A stretch of 18,676 nt of DNA from QWOP01 sp003669605 (GCA_947481985.1 CANKIK010000095.1:1-18676), one strand, 5' to 3'. Shown: positions 1 through 9,035, counted from the stretch's first letter. The notes: generated by a model not told the origin, from the letters alone. Numbers and translations are program-made.

Positions 1-24
1 CAACAGGCCCCGAATGGAGAGCAT
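1..24 (-). CDS. Possible first codons of a further minus-strand gene (partial)
   Basis: An ATG at 24 reads M-L-S-I-R-G-L-L to the window edge, in the direction and position where the next gene of the run would begin. A GTG at 39 is in the same frame. Planctomycete DUF1553 genes are very often followed by a DUF1501 gene, and DUF1501 proteins often begin with a similar short hydrophobic stretch, so that is the likeliest identity. A competing ATG at 64 opens another frame that also stays open to the edge. No Shine-Dalgarno sequence marks any of these starts, and eight codons cannot establish a family. Confidence 0.2.
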
Positions 25-87
25 CGAGCGGGGGGCCACGATGCGGCTGGGAGTGATGATGCATGGCGGGGCCGGGAATAAAAAGCG

Positions 88-3087
88 TCAATCGATTGAC
101 GAAAACTCGTTAGCGGCAAACAGCATCCGACAGAATTGCGTCAGTCCGGCCTCGATGACCAGTGCCACGGCGGCCTGGGCCTCGATCTGGTCTGGGTCGC
201 GACCGAAGGCCAGTTGGAACGCACCTCGCACCTGCACCACGGGGCTCTCCCCCGCTTCGTGGCGGAGTCGTTGCGCCCATGCCTCGGCCTGGCGAAGGGT
301 GAAGTCGTTGTTGAGGATCACCAGCGACTGCAGCGCAGTCGTCGTCCGCGGGCGGACCGGGGCGAGATTGGCGGGATTGGGGCAGTCGAGCGTCGTCAGG
401 AAAAGATCGGGCGTCCCCCGCACGACACAGCGATAGATGCTCCGCCGGCGGAGTTCGGCACGGTCAGCCGGAAGCGTGTGGTAGATCGGGGCATAGGCCT
501 CGGTGACGCTGAAGTCGCGGAATCCTGGTCCGCCACGCGTCGGATCGAGGGCCCCAGACACGGCCAGCACTCCATCGCGAAACGACTCGGCATCGAGCCG
601 CCGCGGGCTCATCCGCCAGAGGAGACGGTTGGTGGAATCGACCGCGCTGCCGGCCGCGGCACCGGGCACGCCATGGCTCCGCTGCCGCCAAGTCTGACTG
701 GTACAGATGAGGCGGTGGATGTGCTTGAGCGACCAACCATGATCGACCAGTTCCGCAGCCAGCCAATCGAGCAATTCTGGATGCGAGGGGCGGCCCCCTC
801 CCATGCCGAAGTCGCTCGGTGTGTCGACGATGCCGGCGCCGAAGTGATGGTGCCAGAGTCGATTGACGATCACGCGCGGAGTGAGGGGGTTGGCCGGATG
901 GGTGATCCAGTCGGCCAGCGCCTGCCGGCGGACGGCGTCGCCAGCATCGGCTGGCAGAATCGGTACGGGCACGCGCAGCAGTCCCGGGAGCCCCGGAGGC
1001 ACCTCGACCAGCGGCTTCTCTGGATCACCGCGGACAAGCAGGCGCACCGTCGGCGGCGGCTGCACGACCGGGGCGTAGACAATGGCGGTCTCCGGCAACC
1101 GGGCCAATTCGCCGGCAAGCGACTCACGCCGCCCCCGAGCGGCCGCGAGGGCCGGCTCATCGATCGGCACCGTGGACAGGCCCTCGATCGATGGGTCGCC
1201 AAACCACACCTGGTCGTGGCCGATGCCATCGCCGCCGTCGGTGGCGATGAGGGTCAGGTACCGGGCATCGTCAGCGAGGATCACGTCGAGCGGTACCCCA
1301 GGGCTGTTTTGGTCGAGGCGCCCATGGGCCATCTGGAGACCGTCCACATACAGGGCAAAGTCGGCTCCGGCCGTCGGTGCCCTGCCACCATAGGCCACCA
1401 CGGCGCGGAAGCGACGGCGCGTCGATGGATGGCGGGCGTGGATCTCGACGAGGTTGAAGGTGATCGCCGCATTGGCGTGAAGACCGAGGATCGAATGCCC
1501 AGGAGTGGCGTAGTCGATGGCCCCAATGCTGGTCGAAGCCTGGGAATTGACCGGGCCGTTGCGGATCGTGTCCCAGGCCTGACGGGCCGACGGGGGAATC
1601 CCTTCCACGGCATCTCCGTCACCAACGAGCCGGACTGGACCGCTCCCGTCCGGCACAAAAACGGCCGCCACCAAGGGTGAAGGGCCGGGGAGAGGACGAT
1701 TCGGCTCGACGCCTTCGAGGAATCCCAGAGGGTTCGGGTCGTTGGCGAGGCCGGTCCGCGGATCAATGCCTGCCCCCTTGACGCCGTTTCCCGAGCCGTC
1801 GCCACCACCGACGATGTCGGCGAGATCCACAGGCGCTCCGGCGAGAGCGTGGATTTCCGCCGTCGCCGCGCGGAGGGCCGCCTCGAGTTCGCCGCGCCTC
1901 GCGTCCCGGGCGACTACCGCCGCGGGGCTCACCGGCCTCTCGCCACGGGTCACGCCGGCGAGAAGGGCCGACAGCGCGTAATAGTCGCGCTGCGGGACGG
2001 GATCGATTTTATGGTCGTGACACCGGGCGCAGTTGATCGTGACGCCACAGGCTGCTGCCATCACCTGCGTGAGCATGTCATCGAGGTCGTCGGCACGGGC
2101 CTGCCGGCGGAGGACATCGCTCATCGTCTCCGCCTGGCCAACGAGATCCCACGGACCGGCGACAAGAAACCCTGTGGCCACGACTCCCGCAGGATCGTCG
2201 GGCGCGATCACGTCACCGGCCACTTGGTTCCGGAGGAACGCGTCGTAGGGCATGTCGGTATTGAGGGCATCGATCACCCAGTCGCGGTAGCGCCAGGCAT
2301 GGGGCCGAAGCTGGTCGCGCTCGTACCCATGGCTGTCGGCGTAGTGGGCGACGTCGAGCCAGTGCCGCGCCCAGCGCTCGCCATGACCTGGCGACGCGAG
2401 CAAGCGGTCGACGAGGTGTTCGAAAGCGTCGGGGGCGGTATCGGCCTCAAATGCCTCCACTTCTTTCGGCGTCGGCGGCAGGCCGACGAGGTCGAACGAC
2501 AACCGACGGATGAGCGTTCTTCGATCGGCCTCCGGTGCCGGGGAAAGCCCTGCCGACTGAAGGCCCGCAGCCACGAAAGCGTCAATCGCATCCGCACCGA
2601 CAGCGTGGCCAGGCACCTCGGGGCGGACGACTGGCTGCCAGGCCCAATGATTGAGGCGCGGATCGCGCGATTCCCCCTCGGGCCATGCCGCTCCAGCGTC
2701 GATCCAGGCCTCCAGGAGCCCGATCTCCTCCGCGGAAAGCCGGCGGCCACGCGGCGGCATCCGCGTGTCGGCATCGAGTGAAGTCACCCGGCGGAAGAGC
2801 TCGCTTGCCTCCCGGTCGCCGCCGACGACCACCGGATCGGATCCCTCTCGGAGACGATGCTCGGCGGAATCGAGCCGCAGCCCCGCTTCCTGCAGATCAG
2901 GTCCGTGGCATTCGCGGCAGCGGATGTGGAACAGGCCCCGGATCTGCTCCGGGAGTGTGTCCACGGTTCCCTCCCCTGCCCCCCCCGGCTCCGCCCCGCT
3001 GGCAACCGCCACCGCAAACCCCACCATAGAAGTCAGGAGGGCGTCGAGGACGATGCGCAGGAGGAACGGGCGGGGGCGACTAGGCAT
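88..3087 (-). CDS. PSCyt1 / DUF1549 / NPCBM-like / DUF1553 planctomycete cytochrome c protein
   Basis: This 999-residue protein has an N-terminal hydrophobic export segment (about residues 8-32), so it should act outside the cytoplasm. A PSCyt1 haem domain carries CRECH at 57-61 and an MPPRG motif (110-114) that could supply the Met ligand. DUF1549 spans about 168-380 and has a second haem motif, CARCH, at 353-357. Residues about 488-638 resemble an NPCBM carbohydrate-binding module, with LGLHA, a YVDG turn and a TDGGDGIGHDQ block. DUF1553 spans about 718-988 and ends with the usual FAANEF-type tail. The family is abundant in planctomycetes and biochemically uncharacterised; roles in polysaccharide breakdown or electron transfer are presumed. 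I chose the ATG at 3087 because it lies 13 bases after the preceding stop, whereas an in-frame ATG at 3123 lies inside the preceding gene. Neither has a clear ribosome binding site. The gene is last, or next to last, in the run. Confidence 0.9.
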   Translation of the reverse strand: MPSRPRPFLLRIVLDALLTSMVGFAVAVASGAEPGGAGEGTVDTLPEQIRGLFHIRCRECHGPDLQEAGLRLDSAEHRLREGSDPVVVGGDREASELFRRVTSLDADTRMPPRGRRLSAEEIGLLEAWIDAGAAWPEGESRDPRLNHWAWQPVVRPEVPGHAVGADAIDAFVAAGLQSAGLSPAPEADRRTLIRRLSFDLVGLPPTPKEVEAFEADTAPDAFEHLVDRLLASPGHGERWARHWLDVAHYADSHGYERDQLRPHAWRYRDWVIDALNTDMPYDAFLRNQVAGDVIAPDDPAGVVATGFLVAGPWDLVGQAETMSDVLRRQARADDLDDMLTQVMAAACGVTINCARCHDHKIDPVPQRDYYALSALLAGVTRGERPVSPAAVVARDARRGELEAALRAATAEIHALAGAPVDLADIVGGGDGSGNGVKGAGIDPRTGLANDPNPLGFLEGVEPNRPLPGPSPLVAAVFVPDGSGPVRLVGDGDAVEGIPPSARQAWDTIRNGPVNSQASTSIGAIDYATPGHSILGLHANAAITFNLVEIHARHPSTRRRFRAVVAYGGRAPTAGADFALYVDGLQMAHGRLDQNSPGVPLDVILADDARYLTLIATDGGDGIGHDQVWFGDPSIEGLSTVPIDEPALAAARGRRESLAGELARLPETAIVYAPVVQPPPTVRLLVRGDPEKPLVEVPPGLPGLLRVPVPILPADAGDAVRRQALADWITHPANPLTPRVIVNRLWHHHFGAGIVDTPSDFGMGGGRPSHPELLDWLAAELVDHGWSLKHIHRLICTSQTWRQRSHGVPGAAAGSAVDSTNRLLWRMSPRRLDAESFRDGVLAVSGALDPTRGGPGFRDFSVTEAYAPIYHTLPADRAELRRRSIYRCVVRGTPDLFLTTLDCPNPANLAPVRPRTTTALQSLVILNNDFTLRQAEAWAQRLRHEAGESPVVQVRGAFQLAFGRDPDQIEAQAAVALVIEAGLTQFCRMLFAANEFSSID

Positions 3088-3100
3088 GGGGCACGAGCCG

Positions 3101-3787
3101 TTATTTCGCCAGCGGCTTGACACGGATGTTGCGGAAGTGGACCTCGTCGCCGTGGCCGAGGAAGCCGATGTGGCCGCTCGTCCTCTTCAGGCCGGGGTGG
3201 GCCTGGCCGTCGAGCGTCGGCTTGCCGTCGCGAAACTCGGCGATGTCGCCATCAACGATCGTCGTGCCGTTGAGCATCACCTTGATTTTCGATCCCTGGG
3301 CAATGACTTCCTGGCTGTTCCACTCCCCGGTGGGCTTGAGCGCCCCGCGCTTCGCCGGGAGTACGCCATACACCGATCCATGCGTCTGGTAGGGCGCGAT
3401 ACCGGCATACTTCTCATGGCCATCATCGAGGATCTGCAGTTCCATGCCGGCGAAGGCCGCATCCCCTTCGACGGGAGCCCGGATGCCGAGGCCGTTATTG
3501 GCGCCAGGAGTCAGCCGGAACTCGAATTTGAGATCGAAATCGGAAAACTCATCCTTGGTGAGGAGCTTGCCCCCCGCCCCCTTGCGGCAGTGCAGTTCGC
3601 CATCTTTGACCTCGTAACCGCCGACGTCGCCCTGCCATCCGGTCGTCGACTTGCCGTCGAACAGCGCCTTGAATCCGGGTTCCTCGGCACAGAGCGTGCC
3701 GCCCCCGATGACTGCCACCAGCGCCATACCGGCGAGGCCACGGCGTACGATTCCCAAACGAGCAATCCCGAGCCCGAGCATCCGCAT
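3101..3787 (-). CDS. Secreted DUF1080 protein (3-keto-disaccharide hydrolase family)
   Basis: This 228-residue protein has a signal peptide (about residues 1-34, ending TLCA) followed by one DUF1080/PF06439 domain. The domain opens with FKALFDGKSTTGW and includes the typical blocks LELQILDDG-like (MELQILDDG), EWNSQEV and a closing GHIGFLGHGDEVHFRNIRV. The fold is a concanavalin-like beta-sandwich. Characterised relatives cleave 3-keto-glycosides, so it probably acts on a keto-sugar in the periplasm; the substrate here is unknown. The start at 3787 is preceded by GGGAG eight bases upstream. An upstream in-frame ATG at 3826 would add 13 residues before the signal peptide and is less likely. The gene lies 48 bases after the propeller/HEAT/cytochrome gene and 13 bases before the PSCyt1/DUF1553 gene, which suggests co-expression. 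Length is normal for a single-domain member. Confidence 0.9.
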   Translation of the reverse strand: MRMLGLGIARLGIVRRGLAGMALVAVIGGGTLCAEEPGFKALFDGKSTTGWQGDVGGYEVKDGELHCRKGAGGKLLTKDEFSDFDLKFEFRLTPGANNGLGIRAPVEGDAAFAGMELQILDDGHEKYAGIAPYQTHGSVYGVLPAKRGALKPTGEWNSQEVIAQGSKIKVMLNGTTIVDGDIAEFRDGKPTLDGQAHPGLKRTSGHIGFLGHGDEVHFRNIRVKPLAK

Positions 3788-3835
3788 GAAAGCGTCTCCC
3801 GAAGGGTATGGTCCGATTCTCCCCAAGCCATCAGC

Positions 3836-6800
3836 CTAACGCAGAGACGACAACCACGCGACCAGATCGCGGAGCTCACGCCGGGTCAGCTTGCCAGCCA
3901 GGTCGGCTGGCATCGAACTGGGCCCACCAGCCCGTTCCTCAATCGTCTCCAGGGGAATGGCCACCGCCGCCCCGTCGGCCGTTCCAAGCGTCAGCACTCC
4001 ATCGGCCTCTCCGACCACAATCCCGGCGATGGTCCGACCGTCGTCGGTAACCACGACGGTCGTTCGGAATGCTTCGGCCACTTGGGCGTTGGGAGCGACG
4101 ATGCTCTCCAACAGGGAACGACGGTCCTTCTGGACGGCGATCCCGTCAAGTTTTGGCCCCACCGCTCCGCCGTTCCCCTCGACGGCGTGGCAGCGGACGC
4201 AGGCGACTGAGGCCTTGCCGGTAAACAGGGCCCTTCCCCGTGCCGGATCACCCCCTTCAAGGACATCGCGCCACGCAGCCGTGGTGTCAGTCTCCTCGGC
4301 CAGAGCGATCCTCTCGCCGGCCAGCGCCAAGGCCACCTCAGCCCCGAGCCGTTCGGCGGCGGCCTCATTGATCTCCAGTTCGATCGTCCGGTCGGCATCC
4401 GTCCTCCGGAGCCGCTCCACCAGCGAGCGGACGGCTTCGACGGCGCCGGGATCGTCGATGCGACCGAGCAAATCGACTGCCGACTGCCGTTCGGGAACGT
4501 CCGCAGCAGTCGTCGCCGCCACCAGTTCGGGGACCGCGCTGGCCGGGCTCCGTGCCGCCCGCACCTTCCGCGCCGCAGTCCGCAACAGCGGGTCACCGTC
4601 GGCGACGAACAACGCGGCCACGTCGTCGGCCGCGGCGTCGCCGGAGGCATGCAGTGTCGCCAGCGCCTCCGACCGCGACAGACTGCTGCGAGTGGGATCA
4701 CGGCACCATTGGGCGAGCAACGGCCCCACCGAAGGGACCGCCAGTTGGGCAGCCGTCCGCAAGAGGCCCGCGCGGAGCGTGTCATCGAGGCTCGCGGCTT
4801 GCAAGTCTGGGAGCGCCCGCTCCACCGCCTCGCGGGCCACAGCCGCATCCCTGGGTTCAAAGGGCTGCCAGGAACCGTTGACGCGACTGCGGTTCGGAGG
4901 ACGGCCCCATGTCCGCAAGACATCAAGCGCCAGGCCTCGCATCGCCGATGGGGCGTCGGCACGGGCTGCCAGAAGCACCAACCGATCGGCGTCGATCGCG
5001 GTCCCTCCCCGCTCCGCGGAGGCGATCGCCCGGCGGAGGAATGCCTCGTCGAGCGGGCCGGTGGCGACACGGGAAGCGAGTTCGTTCCAGACTCCGCTCA
5101 ACGGCAAGTCGTGGATCACCCGGGCCGCTTCGGTGGCTACGCGCGGGTCGGCATCATCCAGAAACGTGACCACCATCTCGCTGCCGCGGCGCCGCAGCGC
5201 CACCACTGCCGCGAGCCTCACTCGCGGCGAAGAATGGGAGGCAAGCGCCGCCAGTTCCGCGGCATCGCACGCCCCAGCCAGCCCCATCACCACTGCGTGA
5301 CGGTAGTGTGGATCGGCTGCCGCCTCGCCATCCGCCTCGGCTACCAGCGCCAAAGCGGGGCCGTCTCCCTGCCAACCGATCCGTCCCAGCGCGATCGCCG
5401 CGGCGGAACGGACGTGGAGATGGTCGTCAGCCAGCCGTGCCACGAGCGCCGCGCTCACATCCCGACCAACCACGTCACCGATCTCACCGAGCGAGCGGGC
5501 TGACACCATCCGGATCTCCCATGCGGTGTCGCCGAGCATGGGGAGAATCGCGTCGCTGGCGCGCCGGCCCCGCTCTACCGCCACGTCGCCGGCCCGGAAG
5601 TCAGCCCGCGCGATCTGCTCGAGTCCCCAAATAGCATGCACGCGGGCTCGTGTCGGAGAGGCGGTATCGGCCGCGACTTTCGCAAGCGGTGCGACTCGTG
5701 TCCGCCGGGCCAATTCCCACTGTGCCTCCAGGCGGAGGCGCCGGTCGGCATGCGCTAATAAGTCGACGAGCCGCTCCTGGGAGACCTTTGACCAGTCACC
5801 TCCAAGCAGCGCTTGCACTTCGCCAACGGTGGCCGTGTCGGCCATCGACAACCTGCTCGGCACAAACCGCCAGATCCTCCCCTTCCCCTCCCCCTCCCAA
5901 CCGTGCACCCAATCACTCACCCACAAGGCGCCGTCGGGCCCCACTTCGACGTCGGTGGCGAGGATGTTTCTCACTGTCTCCTCCTCATCCACCGGCTGGA
6001 AACTCGCCCCCTTCGGTGTGACGCGGAACGATCGGATGCTGCTGCCGGCGGCACCGCCACGGAAGTCACAAAGCAGGAACCGCTGCTCGAAGTGCGCTCC
6101 CAATCCGGTGCCGGGATAGAAGCACAAGCCCGACGGACCGGAGCCGATGTGCGCCAGCGGTGGGATGATCCAGGCGGGCTGTCCGTCGTGCGCGGTGTGC
6201 CAGAGTTTCTCCCGGTGCCAGGGGCCACGGTCCTCCATGTACTGGAAGGCCATGTTCCATCCCGAGTCACTTCCCGGAAGAATGTGCACCAGCCGCGCCT
6301 GGTCGCCGGCATCGGAATTGTTGTCGACGGTGAACAGATTCCCCAGGTCATCGAAGGCCAATTCCTGTGGGTTCCGCAGGCTCCTGGCGAAGACCTCCAA
6401 CTCGGAGCCATCTTGGTTTGCCCGAAACACAGCACCGCTGCCGGGGTCAAGGAGCATGTCGCCGTCCTGCTCGATCCGATAGCCTCGATCGCCAACTGTG
6501 AAATAGAGTTTTCCGTCGTGTCCGAGCACGAGACCGTGGAGGTCGTGGCCACGGAGCGCGACGCGGATTCCGTAGCCGGAGGAGAGTTGCTCTCGCTCCC
6601 CAGTCCCAGACTCGATCCGACCATCGTGATTGCGGTCCCGGAGCCGGTAGAGCGCGGGGATGCAGGTCAGCCAGACGTCGCCACGACGCGCCAGGATCCC
6701 GGCCGCAGTTCCCGCCATGAGGCCATTGAACCCATCGGCGTACACGCTGGCGCTCTCCGCCACGCCATCGCCATCGGCGTCGACCAGCAACCGCACCCGG

Positions 6801-7219
6801 TCGTCGTCGAGTTCCCATTCGGCCACGGTTTGGGGGTCGAGCAGCCGGCGATAGAAGGCATCGCGATCGGCCACCGACTGCGCAGCGAGGTCGGCATCGA
6901 CCCACTGCTCATCATGGCCGCGGTTGTCGTTGACGGCTCGCCCCTGCCGGAATGTCTCACAGACGAAGACCCTCCCCCGCTCATCCACCGAGAACGCGAC
7001 CGGGTTGGCGACGTCCGGCTCGGCGGCGAATAATCTGGCCACAAAACCGGCGGGGACCCCAAATCCGGCAGAGGCCTTGAGCGGCTCGTCTGACCGTGCC
7101 GCCACCACGGGCGCTCTGGGCTGCGGAAGGGGATGGTCGCCAGGGACGGCCCAGGCGAAATCGACGACAGCCCAAGGGGCCAGCAGAGCGAACACAACGC
7201 GGACCAGGGTGCGGTGCAT
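3836..7219 (-). CDS. PVC-type propeller / HEAT-repeat / CxxCH haem-binding protein
   Basis: This 1127-residue secreted protein has a signal peptide ending near residue 24 (FAWA). A beta-propeller 'membrane-bound dehydrogenase' domain of the TIGR02604 kind covers about 55-455. It carries two Asp-rich calcium-loop-like motifs, DADGDG (147-152) and DRNHDG (195-200). HEAT-like alpha repeats fill about 460-920. A C-terminal planctomycete cytochrome c domain (TIGR02603 type) has CVRCH at 1007-1011 and a candidate axial Met in SSMPADL near 1103. Family members are plentiful in Planctomycetes and Verrucomicrobia and are presumed to oxidise sugars or sugar alcohols and hand electrons to the covalently bound haem; no substrate is established. 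The start is supported by GGAGGA five to six bases upstream of the ATG. The gene sits between two DUF1080 genes, which is consistent with a keto-sugar role. Architecture and length are normal for the family. Confidence 0.92.
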   Translation of the reverse strand: MHRTLVRVVFALLAPWAVVDFAWAVPGDHPLPQPRAPVVAARSDEPLKASAGFGVPAGFVARLFAAEPDVANPVAFSVDERGRVFVCETFRQGRAVNDNRGHDEQWVDADLAAQSVADRDAFYRRLLDPQTVAEWELDDDRVRLLVDADGDGVAESASVYADGFNGLMAGTAAGILARRGDVWLTCIPALYRLRDRNHDGRIESGTGEREQLSSGYGIRVALRGHDLHGLVLGHDGKLYFTVGDRGYRIEQDGDMLLDPGSGAVFRANQDGSELEVFARSLRNPQELAFDDLGNLFTVDNNSDAGDQARLVHILPGSDSGWNMAFQYMEDRGPWHREKLWHTAHDGQPAWIIPPLAHIGSGPSGLCFYPGTGLGAHFEQRFLLCDFRGGAAGSSIRSFRVTPKGASFQPVDEEETVRNILATDVEVGPDGALWVSDWVHGWEGEGKGRIWRFVPSRLSMADTATVGEVQALLGGDWSKVSQERLVDLLAHADRRLRLEAQWELARRTRVAPLAKVAADTASPTRARVHAIWGLEQIARADFRAGDVAVERGRRASDAILPMLGDTAWEIRMVSARSLGEIGDVVGRDVSAALVARLADDHLHVRSAAAIALGRIGWQGDGPALALVAEADGEAAADPHYRHAVVMGLAGACDAAELAALASHSSPRVRLAAVVALRRRGSEMVVTFLDDADPRVATEAARVIHDLPLSGVWNELASRVATGPLDEAFLRRAIASAERGGTAIDADRLVLLAARADAPSAMRGLALDVLRTWGRPPNRSRVNGSWQPFEPRDAAVAREAVERALPDLQAASLDDTLRAGLLRTAAQLAVPSVGPLLAQWCRDPTRSSLSRSEALATLHASGDAAADDVAALFVADGDPLLRTAARKVRAARSPASAVPELVAATTAADVPERQSAVDLLGRIDDPGAVEAVRSLVERLRRTDADRTIELEINEAAAERLGAEVALALAGERIALAEETDTTAAWRDVLEGGDPARGRALFTGKASVACVRCHAVEGNGGAVGPKLDGIAVQKDRRSLLESIVAPNAQVAEAFRTTVVVTDDGRTIAGIVVGEADGVLTLGTADGAAVAIPLETIEERAGGPSSMPADLAGKLTRRELRDLVAWLSSLR

Positions 7220-7294
7220 GGGAGTCCTCCGGGGAAAACCGATGCACCGATTATTGCCTCTTGGAAGCCTCCGCGGCGAGGGTCATCTCCGGGG

Positions 7295-7309
7295 CTGCCT
7301 TCAAGGCAG
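7295..7309 (-). other. Short inverted repeat across the stop codon of the DUF4440-DUF1080-DUF1080 gene
   Basis: CTGCCT and AGGCAG flank a three-base centre to form a six-pair hairpin that contains the TGA stop at 7303-7301. No run of T follows on the minus strand, so it is not an intrinsic terminator. It could stabilise an mRNA end or partly dampen read-through into the downstream gene 81 bases away. It may also be chance. Confidence 0.25.
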
Positions 7310-9034
7310 TTGCCGGATCCGCAGCCGGCGAAATTCCACCGGTGCCCCCTCCGACTCCAGGCAGAGGTAGCCCTCGCTGGGCTGGCACTGCGTCCCGCCG
7401 GAAACCTCATGGCCGTTGACCCACAGCCGCACCTCGCCGTCGATGGCGCGGATGTAGTAGCTATTCCACTGCGGTGCGCTGCGGGAATGATGGGCAGTCG
7501 GAAAACTCCGCTTCCCACCGGGAGCAACCGGCGGAAATGGCACCATGTCGGAACTCCCCACCGGGAACACATCCCCATCGGCCGTGAACCAATCGGCCTT
7601 CTTGCCGGTGGAGCGTTCAAACTCCTCGGTGTATCCGTGGTCGAGGACCTGCACCTCGATGCCACCGGGGGGCAGACTACCGGGCTTCAGACCCTCAAGC
7701 ACCGCAGGTGGCGCCCAGAGAAAGACCCCCGAATTGCCCCCCTTGGTGAGGTGCCGCCACTCCAGCGACATCTCCAAATTCTTCACCTGCTCCTTGGTAC
7801 GAGTCACGCCGACAGGGAGCCCCGTGCAGTGGACGCCGCCGTCCTTCCAGGTCCAGGTGTCGGGATCACCGTTGACAGCCTCGAAATCGTCGCCGGTCAG
7901 ATCACGCCATCCAGGACCGCTCCCCTCGAGGGTGGAGAGTTCACGAATGGCGACGTTACGGACCCGCATCGGGGCACCGTGGGTCTGAATCTGGATCGGG
8001 CCGGTTGCAGGAAGCGGCTGCCCGCCGGCGAAGAAGTTGGCCAGACGGGAATCGTCAACCACCACCCGGTCGTTGAGAATCACCGTGACATGCTCCCCCT
8101 GCATACGGATCCGAGTGGTGTTCCACTGGCCCGTCGGGCTATCGGCACGCTCCAGCGGCCACTTGCCGGCGGAGTCGGCGGGGTTGTTCCACAGACCGCC
8201 GGACCCCTTCTGGTTGCCGTGCGGAAAATCACGCGGGCAGTCAGGATCCCAGATCTGCACCTGGGGATTGCCGCGCAGGTAGATGCCGCTGTCGGCACAG
8301 GGCTCCGGCAGCATCCATTCCAGATGCAGTTCGAAGTCCGCGTAGTCGCGGGGGGTGGTCAGGAAGACGCCATGGCCGTCACTGACGATCTCGCCGTTGT
8401 CCACGCTCCAGTGCTGAGCCATGTCGGCATTCCACTCGATCTGCTTCGCTTCCCGTTCCTCAAGAGTCAAGGACGCTTCGGCGGCCGGATCGAAGTGGGG
8501 CCGACCGCGCCAGCCGGCGAGATCCGTGCCATTGAACAGCGGCACGAATCCAGCCGGTGTGATCGGCTGCGGGATGCGGGCCGATTGCCAGGCGACCAAC
8601 CGCCACTGTCCCTCCTCCTCCCGCCAGCTGGCGAGATAGCTAAACGGGCCGGTGACCTGGCCGGTGGCACTGTGCACCGTAAGCCTTGCCCGACCCGACT
8701 CCAGCGCGATTCCAGGATTCGGAAAGGTGACCGTCCGCTCAAGGGTCACAAACGACGCATAGCGAACCCTCCCCTTTTCGAGGCTTTCAAGAAACGTCGC
8801 CTTGGTGTCCACAGCGCCGCTGGAATGGACATAGCGGAGGTCGTCAGAGAGCAGGCCGCCGAGCGCCACCAGATCGCCGCCGGTCAGCGCCGTCACCCTG
8901 GCATCGGCCACTTGCGTGACCGCTGCCAACCGCGCCGCATCAGCCTCATCGGCACGCGCCGCCGCCCCGATCGACAGGCTCCCCAGCAGCAGGGCGACCG
9001 CAGCAACCGTCGGAAGAACGCGGAGGACAGGCAT
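7301..9034 (-). CDS. Secreted DUF4440 (NTF2-like) + tandem DUF1080 protein
   Basis: This 577-residue protein has a signal peptide (about 1-28, ending AARA) and three domains. Residues about 34-155 look like a DUF4440/SnoaL-type NTF2 fold, with the LSDDLRYVHSSG block and a closing WRLVAWQSARI strand. Residues about 161-368 are a first DUF1080 domain, opening with FVPLFNGTDLAGW and including the SGIYLRGNPQVQIWD block. Residues about 375-575 are a second, more divergent DUF1080 domain, with GWRDLTGDDFE, NSGVFLWAP and IEVQVLDHGY. DUF1080 members act on 3-keto-glycosides. NTF2-like folds often bind or isomerise small ligands, and in sugar metabolism could help an elimination or enolisation step; that is inference. 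Three clustered starts exist (GTG 9040, ATG 9037, ATG 9034); a strong ribosome binding site favours 9034. The gene lies 51 bases downstream of a cytosolic Gfo/Idh/MocA gene. Confidence 0.88.
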   Translation of the reverse strand: MPVLRVLPTVAAVALLLGSLSIGAAARADEADAARLAAVTQVADARVTALTGGDLVALGGLLSDDLRYVHSSGAVDTKATFLESLEKGRVRYASFVTLERTVTFPNPGIALESGRARLTVHSATGQVTGPFSYLASWREEEGQWRLVAWQSARIPQPITPAGFVPLFNGTDLAGWRGRPHFDPAAEASLTLEEREAKQIEWNADMAQHWSVDNGEIVSDGHGVFLTTPRDYADFELHLEWMLPEPCADSGIYLRGNPQVQIWDPDCPRDFPHGNQKGSGGLWNNPADSAGKWPLERADSPTGQWNTTRIRMQGEHVTVILNDRVVVDDSRLANFFAGGQPLPATGPIQIQTHGAPMRVRNVAIRELSTLEGSGPGWRDLTGDDFEAVNGDPDTWTWKDGGVHCTGLPVGVTRTKEQVKNLEMSLEWRHLTKGGNSGVFLWAPPAVLEGLKPGSLPPGGIEVQVLDHGYTEEFERSTGKKADWFTADGDVFPVGSSDMVPFPPVAPGGKRSFPTAHHSRSAPQWNSYYIRAIDGEVRLWVNGHEVSGGTQCQPSEGYLCLESEGAPVEFRRLRIRQLP

Positions 9035-9035
9035 C

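Noticed and set aside
136..1680. 514-codon plus-strand open frame
   Set aside because: It lies fully antisense to the PSCyt1/DUF1549/DUF1553 gene, has low-complexity composition rich in Arg, Gly and Asp, and shows no recognisable domain. In GC-rich DNA such shadow frames are expected.
2651..4210. 519-codon plus-strand open frame
   Set aside because: It runs antisense across parts of three well-supported minus-strand genes and shows no domain or ribosome binding site of note.
3891..5300. 469-codon plus-strand open frame
   Set aside because: Antisense to the HEAT/cytochrome part of the 1127-residue protein; its Ser/Ala/Arg-rich composition is typical of a shadow frame.
5813..7033. 406-codon plus-strand open frame
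   Set aside because: Antisense to the propeller domain, with no family signature.
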